Source of the DNA: Prorocentrum cordatum
Lineage: Eukaryota > Sar > Dinophyceae > Prorocentrales > Prorocentraceae
Direction of reading: 5' to 3'
DNA: 64,000 nucleotides
Assembly (NCBI GenBank): GCA_963575745.1
Contig: CAUYUJ010022392.1
Coordinates: 216,001-280,000 of the forward strand
Shown here: piece by piece, positions 51,941 to 62,889 of the stretch
How the letters are laid out: each line of letters begins with the position of its first letter
How positions within the stretch are numbered: position 1 is the first letter of the stretch
Position numbers and translations under genes: made by a program
The notes under the pieces: model-generated
Told to the model about the DNA's origin: nothing
The model's input: only the letters and a program-made list of their open reading frames with translations
The model's database searches: none

Positions 51941-52345
51941 TCTGGCCGTCGGCAAACGCGCGCGTTCTGACCGAGGCGGCGACGGCGCCGAGGAAAATCG
52001 ACTTGCTTCCCCCGACCGGGGGGAAAGGGACGTGCACGTGGAAAAGAGGCAGGAGGAGGATGAGGACGGAAGGGGTATGGGGAGGGCGATGATGAGGAGG
52101 AGGTGGAGAAGGAGGAGGAGGAGGAGGAGGAGAAGGAGGGGGGGGGAAATAGAAGAAGAGGAAAAGATGGCAGAGGAGAGGGCGATACGAGGGTGTTTGC
52201 CATGGCCGGGAGGAAAGGGATAAGGGAAAGCTAAACAGATTATCATGTGGGGTCCTTCCGTCGGAGTATTTTTTTGTTTTTGTTGTTGTTGCTGCTGTTA
52301 CTGCTGCTGTTGTTGCTGCTGCTGCAACTGTTGCTGTTGTTGTCG
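51941..52345 (+). repeat. GGA run and (TTG/CTG)n array with unassigned sequence
   Basis: A GGA/GAG run at about 52081-52150, then TTGTTG/CTGCTG trinucleotides at about 52264-52345. Confidence 0.85.
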
Positions 52346-52720
52346 AATATTCATTTCTAGAGAATAATTAATTACTGCTGATCTCTGGAAACGGTCCCGC
52401 GCGCTCTCGTCTGGACGCCAGCTGCAATTCCTCTGAAAACGAAGCTCCCGCTCGAGCGCGGGCTTGATTATAAATGTGTGCCCTTAACGGCCCAGCTGCA
52501 ACGACAACGGCTCCCGCCCGATACTTCCTCACAATTTACCCGAGACACCCTGGCCAAAGATGCCCCCGAACTCAGGAACGGCGCTCTCGCTCGAGACTTC
52601 CTCGCAAGTCAGTCAAGTTGGCGGAGGCCCAGCCACGACGACAAGGGCTCCTGCTCGATACTTCCTCACGATTTACTCCGAGAGCCCACCCCAACCTAAC
52701 CCGAAGACTCAAATTTCGGG
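52346..52720 (+). repeat. Two-copy ~147-bp repeat
   Basis: CGATACTTCCTCAC(A/G)ATTTAC with the flanking CGACAA(C/G)GGCTCC(C/T)GC occurs near 52500-52545 and 52643-52690. A third weaker match lies near 52575-52610. Confidence 0.7.
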
Positions 52721-53110
52721 TTGGGGGGGGTGCGGGTCCCGCCTGTGTTTTTCCATGTTCCCCGACGCCCCCCCACTGGGCATGGAGGTTAAATTGGGGC
52801 CTTTGGGTTGGGTTGTTGTGGTTTGGTGGGTGGTGAACCTTCTCCTTTCTGGGCTGCTCTTTCCGTCGCGCTTTCTCCTCCGCGACTCGCTGGATGACGT
52901 CCCAGGGCACGCTCCGCGCAGCGATTCGATTCGCGAGCGGAATGATTATTGCAGGCAATTTTGTGCAACTCTGGCAGGCTTCAACCGCTCTTCAAGCGAT
53001 GACAATAAGTGTTCGTTCGAATCGTTGGCTGGGTTGCTTGCCCTCCAGCAAGTCCGCGCGCAGCGACGCGTAGAAGGGTGGCAATGCTCGGGGCGGCGAT
53101 CTTTCAATAG
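52721..53110. other. Unassigned sequence
   Basis: A minus-strand frame at 52860-52958 (IPLANRIAARSVPWDVIQRV) reads like protein, but is short and unrecognised. Confidence 0.25.
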
Positions 53111-53806
53111 CATCTCGGGCAACTGTGCGTCGCAATGATAGTGCAGGCCTGGCGTGTCGGAAGGCGGGCCCCTCCAGCGTCGCCATTCTTCCGGGGAGTA
53201 GGTGCCCAACTGAGGGACTGTCCTGGACCGAACGACTGAGGAGCATTATGTGGCCGCGCGGGGCCCTGCAAATATCCCGACTGCTGCTTTGCAGCTGATG
53301 CCTGCGAGCTCTGAACGTCAGCAGGCGCGGCCCGGATCATGGCCCTCGGGGTTTCTACAGGATGTATTGCCCGGCTGGCACAATTGCCTCGCTTGGTACA
53401 GTAGCGGCATCCCTCTGGCCACGGGCCGCAGCTGTGGCTTGCCTCTAAACCTGCGTGCTCTCTGCATTGCCGATCATTATTCGTGCTTGTAGGTAGCTCG
53501 CAGGGCCACAGGGCAATCATTCCATGATCGGCATTCGCCTCGGCAGCTTCCGCCTCTCGCACCTTCGCCAGCAACGCAGATCGCTGGGGTGGCCTGGAAT
53601 CCCGAGCGTCCATCCCGAACAGATGCCAGCTCACGATCCTGGGCCGCCAGCTCTGGCTGCACCTCTGACGTCACCGCCTGCTCAGCCACCAGCGCTCCTT
53701 TCTGAGCGTTCTGGTCGCCGTGGACAGCCAACGTCTCGAACTGTGACATCGGAACTGCAGCGCTCGATGTGAGCATGGATTTCCATGCCTCCTCCACTAT
53801 CGGCAA
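53104..53806 (-). CDS. Hypothetical minus-strand frames
   Basis: Two overlapping minus-strand frames. One (53477-53806) begins PIVEEAWKSMLTSSAAVPMS; the other (53104-53634) contains a Cys-rich part (SCGPWPEGCRYCTKRGNC) loosely like the short Cys-finger segments common in dinoflagellate proteins. A +/-1 shift would be needed to join them. Composition is more protein-like than in the surrounding repeats, but no family is assigned. Confidence 0.25.
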
Positions 53807-54589
53807 GCTTCTCTCTTTGATAACGGAACATCGCGTTCGTGCGCTTCAAGCTTTATTCGAGCTCCGCACGCATGGTCATGTATGTATACGGGCCGATGTA
53901 CACATACATCTGTATATGTACATGTTTGCCATGATCCTACCTCCCACCCGCAACTTGTTCGGCAACGCCCACTCGGCCATGATTACGGTTGAGGATGGGC
54001 CCTGGCGGGCGCATCTCTGCGGCAGTGCTGGCGCGCGCAAACTCTCGCGCAGAGCGGCCAACTGGTTTAGCAAACGGCTGCGGCCGAATTCGCGCTTGCC
54101 GGTGGGAACGTCCTACCGCGTCTCAGAGGCCGCGCTTGCGTTGAAGCACTTCAGTGCGGGTCGGTGATTCGGGCGAGCGTGATATCATGACGACGTCGAC
54201 AACGGAGGCAACGATCATGATAATAACGATTGTCGTGGCGATGATGACGATGACGGCGGCAAGGCCTATGACGGCGCCGACGCTGGTGACGACGATGACG
54301 ATGATGATGCTGTCCATGCGTTGCAAGTACCGTGCGGCGACACGACAATGGGGTCTAGATATTTCTAAACTCGCACGGCTATCACGATATTGCAGCAAAT
54401 GCGCGCGGGCAGCACATCTGCTGCGAGATTTGCTATGACAATCGTCAAGGTGTCTGGTGTTTGTAGGTCGGACTGTCTGCAGAAGTGGTGTGCGTGGTCT
54501 GACCCCGGCATGTGCGCACCTGTGGACTTTGTGCATTGTTTCCCAAGCATCCTGTGGTGTTGGGTCCTCGCTTTGAAGAGACAGCGCCC
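53807..54589. other. Unassigned sequence
   Basis: Short TGTATGTATACG/CATACATCTGTATATG palindromic region at 53880-53925 and GATGACGATGACG repeats at 54190-54320. No gene. Confidence 0.4.
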
Positions 54590-54792
54590 CGCGTCTCACT
54601 CCTTCCTCCTCACTCTCCTCCTCCTTCCCCTCCTCCTTCTCCTCCTCCCTCTCCTCCTCCTCCTCCCCCTCCTCCTCCTCCTCCTCTCCACCTCCTCCCC
54701 CTCCTCCTCCTCCTCCTCCTCCTCCTCCTCCTCCTCCTCCTCCTCCTCCTCCCCACCCTCCTCCTCCTCCTCCTCCTCCTCCTCCTCCTCAG
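54590..54792 (+). repeat. (CTC)n/(CCT)n microsatellite
   Basis: Pyrimidine trinucleotides with few interruptions. Confidence 0.95.
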
Positions 54793-54799
54793 CCTACAT

Positions 54800-55775
54800 C
54801 ATCACCATGTCGGAACACCCCTCACACGCTTCGTGTCTCCATCGGGAGCTCCACCGAAGGCCCCAGTGGGGGGGCTCCACATGCGCCTCCCCCACCCAGA
54901 ACAGCGTCTCGTGGCCCAGAGGGAGCCCCACCGAAGGCCCCAATGGGCAAGGTCCACGTGCGCCTCCCCACTCAGCTCAGCGCTTCGTGGCTCAGAGGGA
55001 GCTCCACCGAAGGCCCCATTGGCAGGGTCCGCATGCATTCACCCCACCCACTACCGCGTTGCGTGTCCTCATAGGGAGCTCCACCGAAGGCCCCAGTGGC
55101 AGGGTACAAATGCGTCTCCCTCGCTCAGTACAACGATTCGCGATCCATAGGGAGCTCCACCGAAAGCCCCAATGGTAAGGTCCACATGCGTCTCCCCGCT
55201 CCATTTCGGTACACCCCTCACACGCTTCGTGTCCTCATAGGGAGCCCCACCGAAGACCCCAGTGGCAGGGTCCACATGCGTCTCCCCGCCTCATGTGGGC
55301 ACACCCCTCACACGGTTCGTGTCTCCATATGAAGCTCCACCGAAGGCCCCGGTGGGAGGGTCTTCGGCGCAACCCTTGCACGCCTCGTGCTCCCATACGG
55401 AGCCCGACCCAAGGCCCCAGTGGCAAGGTCCACATGCGCTTCCCCGCGCCCCATGTCGGCACACGCCTCACACGTTTCGTGCTCCCATAGGGAGTTCTAC
55501 CGAATGCCCCAGTGGGAGGGTCTTCTCCCCGCCCTATTTCGGCACACCCCTCATACGCTTCAAGGCCCCAAAGGGAGCTCCACCGAAGTCCCCAATCAGG
55601 GGGTCCACATGTATGCTCCCGCCACATTTCGGCACATCCTGCACACGTTTCGTGCCCCCATAGGGAGCTCCACCAAAGGCCGCAATGGCAAGGCCCACAT
55701 GCGTTTGCCCGACCAAATCCGGCACACCCCTTACACGCTTCGTGGACCCATAGGGAGCTCCACCGAAGACGACTC
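54800..55775 (+). repeat. Satellite of ~70-90-bp units, twelve copies
   Basis: Twelve copies of (G)GGAGCTCCACCGAAGGCCCC at about 54845, 54922, 55000, 55075, 55153, 55240, 55330, 55400, 55490, 55575, 55662 and 55752, joined by CACATGCG(T/C)CTCCCC and CACCCCTCACACGCTTCGTG. Unit length varies by non-multiples of 3, so the Cys-rich minus-strand translation is not a conserved protein. Confidence 0.93.
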
Positions 55776-56053
55776 ATTTCGCTAGCCACACATCCATCTG
55801 GCTGTGTCCTTCGCCAAGATAGTTGGCAAGGAATTCTTATCGATGATGATCCCAACACCAATAGTGCACGCGAGTTGTAGCATATCACAAGGATGCGATA
55901 CCCGGCTGGCTGGGACATGTGACTTCAAACGGAAGATGCGCGATGCGTCACCATCACGTGCGCATTACAGTGCGAACACATCATAACTCTGGGTGGTGGT
56001 GGTGGCGGAATCCATCTTCTTGTGACTTGATAGTGCATGTGGTGTGGGCCATG
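55776..56053. other. Unassigned sequence
   Basis: No repeat or gene seen, apart from a GGTGGTGGTGGTGGC run near 55991-56006. Confidence 0.4.
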
Positions 56054-56059
56054 TAGTGT

Positions 56060-56264
56060 CAGGGGGGCGTAAGACCCGGGTACAGGGGACTCGGAAATCC
56101 CCGACGAGGTCATCAAAAAAATGACGAGGCCGAGCCTGCATTTTGACGAGGCCTCCCGCTGCAGACATCCCACGAAACTCCTCCTCGTCAAAATCCGAGG
56201 CGCGGTCGTCAAAAAACGATGGCGAACCCGAGTCCTGGCAAACCCGGGTCTTACGCTCCCCCGA
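56060..56264. mobile_element. MITE-like element F with 6-bp target-site duplication (205 bp)
   Basis: GGGGGGCGTAAGACCCGGGT at the left and ACCCGGGTCTTACGCTCCCC at the right form an imperfect terminal inverted repeat. A second paired word is GGACTCGG / CCGAGTCC. The flanks are TAGTGT at 56054-56059 and TAGTGT at 56265-56270. The core repeats GACGAGG and TCGTCAAAAAA. Confidence 0.88.
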
Positions 56265-56457
56265 TAGTGTACGCGCGGTGCGCCCACGAGTCGCCCGCGG
56301 GCGGCAGTGCGGCGAACCTTGGGCGGACCCTCCCAGCGCACGGGGCGCCCACGAGGCGCCCCGCGGGCGGCAGCGTGCCGCGCAGCGAGGCCTCGGCGGA
56401 CCCGCCCCCGTGCACCGGGGGCGCTCGCGAGGGGGGCCGCGGGCGGCACCGTGGCGA

Positions 56458-56816
56458 GGCCTCGGGGGACCCGCGTTCAGCGCACGGGGGCGCCCACGAG
56501 GGCGCCCCGCGGGCGGCAGCTCTGCGGCACGGGCTCGCCGAGCGCACGGAGCGCCCACGAGGCGCCCAGGGCGTCGGGTGTATATACCCCAGGGCCGTGG
56601 TCTTCTGCTTGCACGATGCAGCTCTCGCGCGCCGAGGTTGACACCGACGGTGCAAGAGTACCGTCGGGGCCGGTTGGAGAGGACACGCGAGAGGACACAA
56701 GACCCGTCCGAGGGCCACGCTGCCACGGGAATGCAGGAGGCCCGGGTCGCGAAGCGCAGGGTACGAGGGTGCGCTTGATCTGGTAGGGTCGACCCACCAT
56801 TCAACCTCGACTGTAC
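56458..56816 (+). repeat. ~355-bp direct repeat, copy 1
   Basis: From CCTCGGGGGACCCGC to CCTCGACTGTA, about 90% identical by eye to 57983-58335. Contains GGTGTATATACCCC, a TATA-like word. GC-rich; frames on both strands are unrecognised. Confidence 0.88.
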
Positions 56817-56833
56817 CTCTTGAAGCTGCGACA

Positions 56834-56901
56834 TCCGAACCCTACTCCCGCCAGCCATCGATTCTCCTGAATCGATGGGGGGCGGGGGTCAGGGTTCGGA
56901 T
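56834..56901. repeat. Long hairpin with perfect 10-bp core
   Basis: CCATCGATTC-TCCT-GAATCGATGG at the centre. Pairing extends through CTCCCGCC / GGCGGGGG and ATCCGAACCCT / AGGGTTCGGAT, giving about 28-30 bp with small bulges. Confidence 0.92.
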
Positions 56902-57339
56902 TCCGCCGCCGATCCTAGTCCTCATCATGGTCCTGTGCCACGTTCCCCTGCTCCTGCTTCTGATCTGCTTCCCGCTCATACCCTGTTCCTTCTGCTGCTG
57001 CTGCTATCTCTTCTGCTGGCCTTGCTCCGTATCGTCGGCCTGCTCCTCCTGCGCTGCACGACCACAGCGCTGCAGACCAAGCCTTGATAGCCAATGAGTC
57101 CGTGCCTGCACGATGGGGCAATCTGATCGTGTAGTCTGGAAAGGTCGTGCCCATCGACCTAGCACCGAACAGACTTCACTGCCACAATCCGAGTAGGGGA
57201 TCGACTACAGCATTGATGTACTCCAAGGTCGAAGTCTTCGTCCAATCTACAAGACATGCTGAGACGATCCGTCGATGTAAGGCGCCTTCTACGGTTTTTG
57301 CTGTTCGCAGATTTTCGGGGGCGCGCAAGCATGGATTAG
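56902..57339. other. Unassigned sequence
   Basis: A minus-strand frame includes RIVSACLVDWTKTSTLEYIN (about 57205-57275), which looks protein-like but is unrecognised. A CTGCTG run lies near 56990-57010. Confidence 0.25.
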
Positions 57340-57381
57340 CGATCCATGGATTTGGCGTGAGGTCGCCAAGTCCATGGATCG
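57340..57381. repeat. Hairpin, 18-bp arms
   Basis: CGATCCATGGATTTGGCG, a 6-base loop, then CGCCAAGTCCATGGATCG; a single T-G difference that would still pair as G-U. Confidence 0.93.
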
Positions 57382-57982
57382 GCGGGGGGGTGCTCTCCCC
57401 AAAATGCGGCCGCTGCCGCCTCGTTCGGCGGCGGACATCCGCGATTTCCCGTGGAAGCGGGACCAGTCGCCAATCCACCTCCCCTTGCTCCATGCCTGCG
57501 ATCGCCCGAGATCTGCCGGGCACATCGATCTTGGGGCAGCTCGATGCCGTAGTCGATCTCCGACTCGAACAATTCGGCGGTGGACAAACCTCCCTTTAGT
57601 AGACCTCCCCTTGGTGAAAAACGTCCTGGGACCGAAACCGACGGACCTGGACCCGCAAACATGACGGCCGCGACGCCCTCTCGCGAACCGAAAACGGCCA
57701 ATTCCTTAACCGACGTCCGAGCAACCGACCTGCGAGCCATCGAAACATCCAAAAGCTGGCATCCGGGCCGAGCAACAGGAAGCCGAGCGGGGGGAGCCGG
57801 GCGGCGCCTTTCTTCACGGCGGTGGGCGGCACGCGGCGCGCCCCCTGCCCTCGCCGGCGTGCTCTCTCCGCGCGGCGTGCGCTCTCCGCGGGCGGGGCGG
57901 GTTCTTTTTTTTGCCGCGGGGGCGCCCCGCGGGCGCCCCGGGGCAGGCGGGGCGGGCCGGGGGAGGGCAGGCGAGAGGGCGG
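57382..57982. other. Unassigned sequence between the direct repeats
   Basis: GC-rich toward 57800-57980. Minus-strand frames stay open through the whole block, but no family is recognised. Confidence 0.35.
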
Positions 57983-58335
57983 AAGACCTCGGGGGACCCG
58001 CCCAGCGCACGGGGCGCCCACGATGGCGCCCCGCGGGCGGCAGCTCTGCGGCACGGGCCCACCGAGCGCACGGAGCGCCCACGAGGCGCCCAGGGCGTCG
58101 GATGTATATACCCCAAGGCCGTGGTCTTTTGCTTGCACGAAACAGCTCTCGCGCCGAGGTTGACACCGGCAGTGCAAGAGTACAGGCGGGGCCGGTTGGG
58201 GAGGACACGCGCGAGGACACAAGACCCGGCCGAGGGCCACGTTGCCACGGGAATGCAGGAGGCCCGGGTCGCGAAGCGCAGGGCACGAAGGGTACGCTTG
58301 ATCTGGCAGGGTCGCCCCACCATGCAGCCTCGACT
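57983..58335 (+). repeat. ~355-bp direct repeat, copy 2
   Basis: Second copy of 56458-56816, about 1.5 kb downstream in the same orientation; also contains TGTATATACCCC. Confidence 0.88.
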
Positions 58336-59205
58336 GTATCCTCGCCGGCCTCGAACAGGTTGAGGACACCTTGCGCTGAGAAGAGGACCTTCACTACAAG
58401 CGCTCTCTCAAACCACAGCCCAGGTTCGCAGATGCGAACGTTCTACGAAGAGAGAAGGAGTTCCAAGAACACGCCCAGGGTCCAGTCCAGAGTCTTGATT
58501 TTCTGGAGCGAGATCTATAGTCCTCGAAAAATGACGCCTGTTCTTAAGATGTCTGATGGGCGTGCTATCTCTGCACAGGGCCCACCGCGCGAAAAAAATA
58601 GCATCGCCGCGCGCAACGCGCAGACATCGCGGTTGGTACAGATGCACATGCGTATCTTCCGGACGTGTTGCACACGTCTGCGATGAAAACTGCACGATGG
58701 AAGAAAACGTCTATCGAATAATTACCCTGACCAACCCTGTGGTCAACCCTTGGGTAAACGCTGCAGTCAAAACTACAGTCGAACCTCCAGAACCCTCCAG
58801 GCAAGCCCCTCCATGGTTAGGACCATGTTGTTCACCCCGCCGCAAGGAGCAGCGCGCGAAAGCAAAGCAGGCTATATAATGTGTATTGCGACTATTTCTG
58901 GCATTGGCACTGGTGATGTTACTTGTGGTGATTCAGCGAAAGCAGGGATTGCTGCTGACGTTGCTGGTGATGCTGACGATGACTGTGGTACTGGGCCCAG
59001 TGACGGCGCTGGTGCTGGCGATGGCTCTGACGCTGGTGATGTCGATGGCACCGGGTCCCCACCTTTGTGGCAGGGTGGACAAGAGACCCTGGTGGACAAG
59101 CCCTGGATCCCAGGGCGCTCCTTGGGCCCAGATTCCATCCTGAGTCGTTTTGCTGATGCGAGTGCAAAGAATATACGCCACCATCACCACCACCTTCATC
59201 CACCC
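58336..59205. other. Unassigned sequence
   Basis: GCTGATGCTGACGATGAC-like irregular repeat at 58910-59050. Nothing recognised as coding. Confidence 0.4.
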
Positions 59206-59252
59206 TCTCCTCCTCCTCCTCCTCCTCCTCCTCCTCCTCCTCCTCCTCCTCC
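59206..59252 (+). repeat. (TCC)n microsatellite
   Basis: About 15 TCC units. Confidence 0.96.
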
Positions 59253-59515
59253 AGCCTCTATGGCAACTGTCTTCGCGCTTCTCTCTCCGCGAAGCTCGAA
59301 GCGCGATTCTCTTCGCACTTTCGCGCCGTCCCCCCCCGCCGGAACAGGATGAGGGACTCGCGCTTCGCCCTGACATCGCCCAGGCCGCGGAGCGCGACCG
59401 CTACGAACTTCGCGCCCTCGTGCTGGCGCCAGCCTCTTCTTCCTCTCCTCTTCCCTGGGAGAGCGAGGGGGTGAGGGAGGCGGGGGTGGTGGTGTATATT
59501 TTTGTTGGGCCTCGT

Positions 59516-59683
59516 ACAATGGAGGCCAGTCCACAAGAAGCCTTCCACAAGAAACCCAACCCTGAGACCCCAGGACGTCCATTGATCTGTGGTGTGGGAA
59601 CGTCACGCCTTCCACAACCATCGAAACCCAAGAAACCCACCCTGGAGGCAAGCAGGGTGTTTCTCGGCATGGGCCTCCACTGT
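59516..59683. mobile_element. MITE-like element, family D, copy 5 (168 bp)
   Basis: ACAATGGAGGCC at the left, GGCCTCCACTGT at the right: 12-bp terminal inverted repeat with one mismatch. Contains AACCCAACCCTGAGACCCCA and CCTGGAGGCAAGCAGGGTGT. Confidence 0.87.
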
Positions 59684-59872
59684 CTCTTTTTTTGGGCCCA
59701 TAATTTAAGGTCCTGGAGCCCGGGGAGGGCCACGGGAGCCTGACGCCCGCGAAGAATCCTCCTGCAACGCTCCAACCCAAACGTGCAGCGCGCCTCCTCC
59801 TGCCCTGCCAAAGGCCAACGCGTCCCACGACGGGGCGAGATATGTCCCGCAATTTTCTGGGCTCGTGCGCCA

Positions 59873-60005
59873 GTCGGGCGGGTGGTAAGGGGCGGTGACC
59901 TCATTGGGGGGGTGAAGAAAGGGCCCCGAATGGGCCTTACAGGGTTCCTTTAGGGCCCTTTGCTTCGCCCTCCTATTCAGGTCACCCCCGTTCCTACCCA
60001 CCCGA
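59873..60005. mobile_element. Foldback element G, copy 1 (~133 bp)
   Basis: CGGGCGGGTGGTAAGGGGCG and GTTCCTACCCACCCG form the ends. GGTGACCT / AGGTCACC and GTGAAGAAAGGGCCC / GGGCCCTTTGCTTCGCC pair further in. A partial relative lies at 63290-63365. Confidence 0.8.
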
Positions 60006-60137
60006 ACCAGAACAACGCCAGTCTTTCTGCCCGGTATCCTCGCAAGGGCGAGTGGAATTGGGGACGGGTCGAACGACGGGGTAAGCTTCAAGCGTCGCGC
60101 TGCGCGTGCGGGCGGGTTGACCAGGACACTGCGCCCG

Positions 60138-60539
60138 TCATGTTCCATGGGATGCGGCTGAATTCACTTCATGGTTATCCATCAGCGCAGAATTCACAAA
60201 CATATCACTGACATCGTAGAACGCCTTGCGAAATTTCTCTCGGATGCGGCAGCGATTTGGTCGTGGCGTAGGGTCAGACATGAACTGTGCATGATTAACC
60301 TTGTAAGCCTGATGAACGTGGTACGTCTGACTTGATGATGAACACCGTGGCGAGCAACGGAGACAAACCCAGCATAGGTGCAAACCAGCCGAAGACACAT
60401 TCAGGTAATCAGCGCACAAGCCACACATCACTCTGCGAGCTGGTCGGCCTGGAATGCCCTCCCCCCCCAATGCAGGGCCTGCACGACCACATCGTCGGAG
60501 AAGAACCAGCACTGAGTGGCGAAGGAGACGGCGAAGCAC
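60138..60539 (-). CDS. Hypothetical minus-strand ORF
   Basis: The open frame begins at a GTG; the first ATG opens MCGLCADYLNVSS. The C-terminal half (REKFRKAFYDVSDMFVNSAL) has ordinary protein composition, unlike surrounding repeats. No family, no clear splice sites and no neighbours that suggest a role. Confidence 0.25.
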   Translation of the reverse strand: MLRRLLRHSVLVLLRRCGRAGPALGGEGIPGRPARRVMCGLCADYLNVSSAGLHLCWVCLRCSPRCSSSSQTYHVHQAYKVNHAQFMSDPTPRPNRCRIREKFRKAFYDVSDMFVNSALMDNHEVNSAASHGT

Positions 60540-60951
60540 GAGAGGGCGCTAAGGAACTCCTGTTATGAGTGTGAACATTGGGTTTAGGTGGGCACTTGCT
60601 CACGGGGGGGGGCGTGAATATCGAGTTGGAATCTGCGATACATAGCCCATAGATCGGCGAGAGGCCCCGATAGCGAAGCCACACGGTCCTGGGCGTGGCG
60701 GGCTATCGGGCCTCTATCGGCGATCAATGCGTGGTTTGGGGTCGATGCATCCCCCCCCGAACCCATCCACCCCTAACGTTGCCCCTGATGGAAAGCTCAC
60801 GGCGGCTTCGGCAGGTCCCCTGAGCTGCTTGTGTGGTGTCCCGCCTGCTGCGCCTGCACCTGCGAAATCCCCCCCCCCCCCCCCCCCTCTCTCCATCTAC
60901 GCCCCCCTCTGGTACAACCGCCTCTCGTGTTCGTGCTCTTCGTCGATGCGT
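60540..60951. other. Unassigned sequence
   Basis: GGCCTCTATCGGCGATCAATG and CGATACATAGCCCATAGATCG-like inverted words at 60640-60730; a run of about 18 C at 60871-60888. No gene. Confidence 0.4.
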
Positions 60952-61049
60952 CTCTCTTTCTCTCTTTCTGTCTCTCTCTCTCTTTTCCTCTCACTCTCTC
61001 TCTCTCTCTCTTTATCTCCTTATCTCCTTTACCTTCCCTTAATGTTGCG

Positions 61050-61105
<56 letters not shown>

Positions 61106-61197
61106 CCCTCCCTCGCTCCCTTCAACCTGTCTTCATGCATTCCTAGCTCCCTCCTTCTCTCTCTCTCTCACACTCTCTGGGTCTGCCTGTCTGTCGT

Positions 61198-61240
<43 letters not shown>

Positions 61241-61260
61241 CTCTCTCTCTCTCTCTTATT
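60952..61260 (+). repeat. (TC)n, (TA)n and (TG)n microsatellite block
   Basis: TC runs at 60952-61090, TA at 61088-61105, more TC to 61175, TG at 61202-61238. Confidence 0.96.
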
Positions 61261-61407
61261 TTTGTTTATTTGTCGGTTTCTCTCTCCCTCTCTCCCTCAT
61301 TATCAGAATCTCTGTGTATACCCTTACCTCTCTTCCCATGGCTTCCTGCCACATGCATGCGCATCCGTGCAGACGTGGGCAACCCACTCAATGACAGATC
61401 TACGTCT

Positions 61408-61812
61408 TCAAGCCGTCACAGCACGGCTATTGAGCAGTCTCTTGAGTCTGTCAGTAGCCCTACCACCTACACTGTCCACACGAGCTTGCATCATACACGA
61501 GTGGGCAACGTATGGCTCCATCGACCAAACCAGCGCGGCCACCCAGCTGATGATGAATATGTCTTGCCAAGCAGGTGTGATGTTCCTGGGGGGGGGGGGG
61601 GGCAACTGGATAACCATATTGCTAAGCCACCGTTGATACAAAGGGATGGTGAGAACAAGGCTAGGATGTCTCGCCCGCTTACCATCTAAAGCACTGTGAC
61701 CTTGCTGGGTGCAGGGGAGCATGAGGTAGGAAGGCTCTTCAAGAAACACGCGTCCGACTACGAATCGATTACCCCAGGCTGTAATGCTGGCTGCAATTCT
61801 GTGCGAGACCAC
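61408..61812 (-). CDS. Hypothetical minus-strand ORF
   Basis: The frame opens at GTG and reads SHRIAASITAWGNRFVVGRV..., then FIISWVAALVWSMEP, with a C-run-encoded poly-Pro in the middle (61591-61602). Protein-like stretches flank the homopolymer, but no family could be assigned. Confidence 0.25.
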   Translation of the reverse strand: MVSHRIAASITAWGNRFVVGRVFLEEPSYLMLPCTQQGHSALDGKRARHPSLVLTIPLYQRWLSNMVIQLPPPPPRNITPAWQDIFIISWVAALVWSMEPYVAHSCMMQARVDSVGGRATDRLKRLLNSRAVTA

Positions 61813-62467
61813 GAATATATACCAATGCTCAATTCACCAATCCATTCTCCAGACCCCAATCTGTTTCAATCGGTTGCATGCCTCAGTGCTTTTCCTTCGG
61901 ACTCTTCAAACGCAACATATCCATAACCATCGTTGTTCGAATCCGATGTCACGCTCTTTCGAGGCCGCGTGGTGCGGGGAAGGGGCGTGGTATGCCTTTC
62001 TTTTTAAGGTACCAGAGGGGGGATGGATGCGAAAAGGGGGAAATGGAATGGGAGGGGAAAGGAGGGGGACAGAGAAACTGCCATCAACCAGAAAGGGTCC
62101 CGAGGGAAACGGGTCATGGCTACCCTGGGGCCTCCCCTGGATCGGGCTGGGCATCCTCGATGTTGTTCTGACGATCCCTGGGCCCGTAAAAGAAGCACGG
62201 AGGGCACAACCAAACTCAGAAAAACAGCAAGGCCCCTCCACTCCACGATGCTTGATCTTCATGGCGAGGAGTGCATAGGGGGAAGGCGAACGCTGAGAGG
62301 AGGCGAGGGTCAACCCGCAGGCGTCCCACGGCCCGCCCCGCCGTTTGCGTCCGACCGCGCCGCCAAGCGCCGCCGCAAGCTCCGACCGAAAAACCGGGCG
62401 GCTGGCACAGTCCCCCGCGCAGCTGCCCCGATGCGCAACGCACAGCACGTCCTGTCGACCCGCACCA
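61813..62467. other. Unassigned sequence
   Basis: G/A-rich part at 62010-62090. No gene recognised. Confidence 0.4.
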
Positions 62468-62645
62468 GAAGGGTGCACGGTAAGGATGCAAGGGCCTTGG
62501 GCCTTGGAAAGCCATCTCGAAGCTTTTCGAGCGGGGCGCGGCCCACGAACGTGGCCAAGGATGGACCGAGGAGGGAAGGATGCAAGGGTACCCTTGGGAA
62601 GGTTGCCCATCCTTGCCGTGCGTGCCGACCGTAGCGTGCTGACAA
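62468..62645 (+). repeat. Interspersed repeat family C, copy 6
   Basis: GGATGCAAGGGCCTTGGGCC, TTTTCGAGCGGGGCGCGGCC, GTGGCCAAGGATGGACCGAG and GGGTACCCTTGGGAAGG. Confidence 0.87.
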
Positions 62646-62889
62646 GGAGCTCAGCACGTAGACGGAGCACGCAGGTCTGGCGCGACACTTTCGCCAAAGC
62701 GTGGACCAACAGGTGCCGAGCCAGCGTTGGAGCACGGGCGTGCCAGGGTCAGCCGAGGTCCTCCGTTCCACCTGGTGCAGCCCACCTGGCTCTTCGCGCC
62801 CAAGCGCTGCCACACTCAGTGGAAGTGCTGGCCCCCGCGGGGCTGCTCCCTGGTGCTCCGACCGGGGACCCGCAGGTAACGAGCCCACC

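Noticed and set aside
55235-55918. Cys-rich repeat protein on the minus strand (repeated CGPCHWGLRWSSLW)
   Set aside because: The underlying units change length by non-multiples of three, so the frame is not conserved; satellite DNA.
57336-58394. 352-codon minus-strand frame
   Set aside because: Most of it is the GC-rich direct repeat, which stays open in several frames; the translation is not conserved between the two repeat copies.
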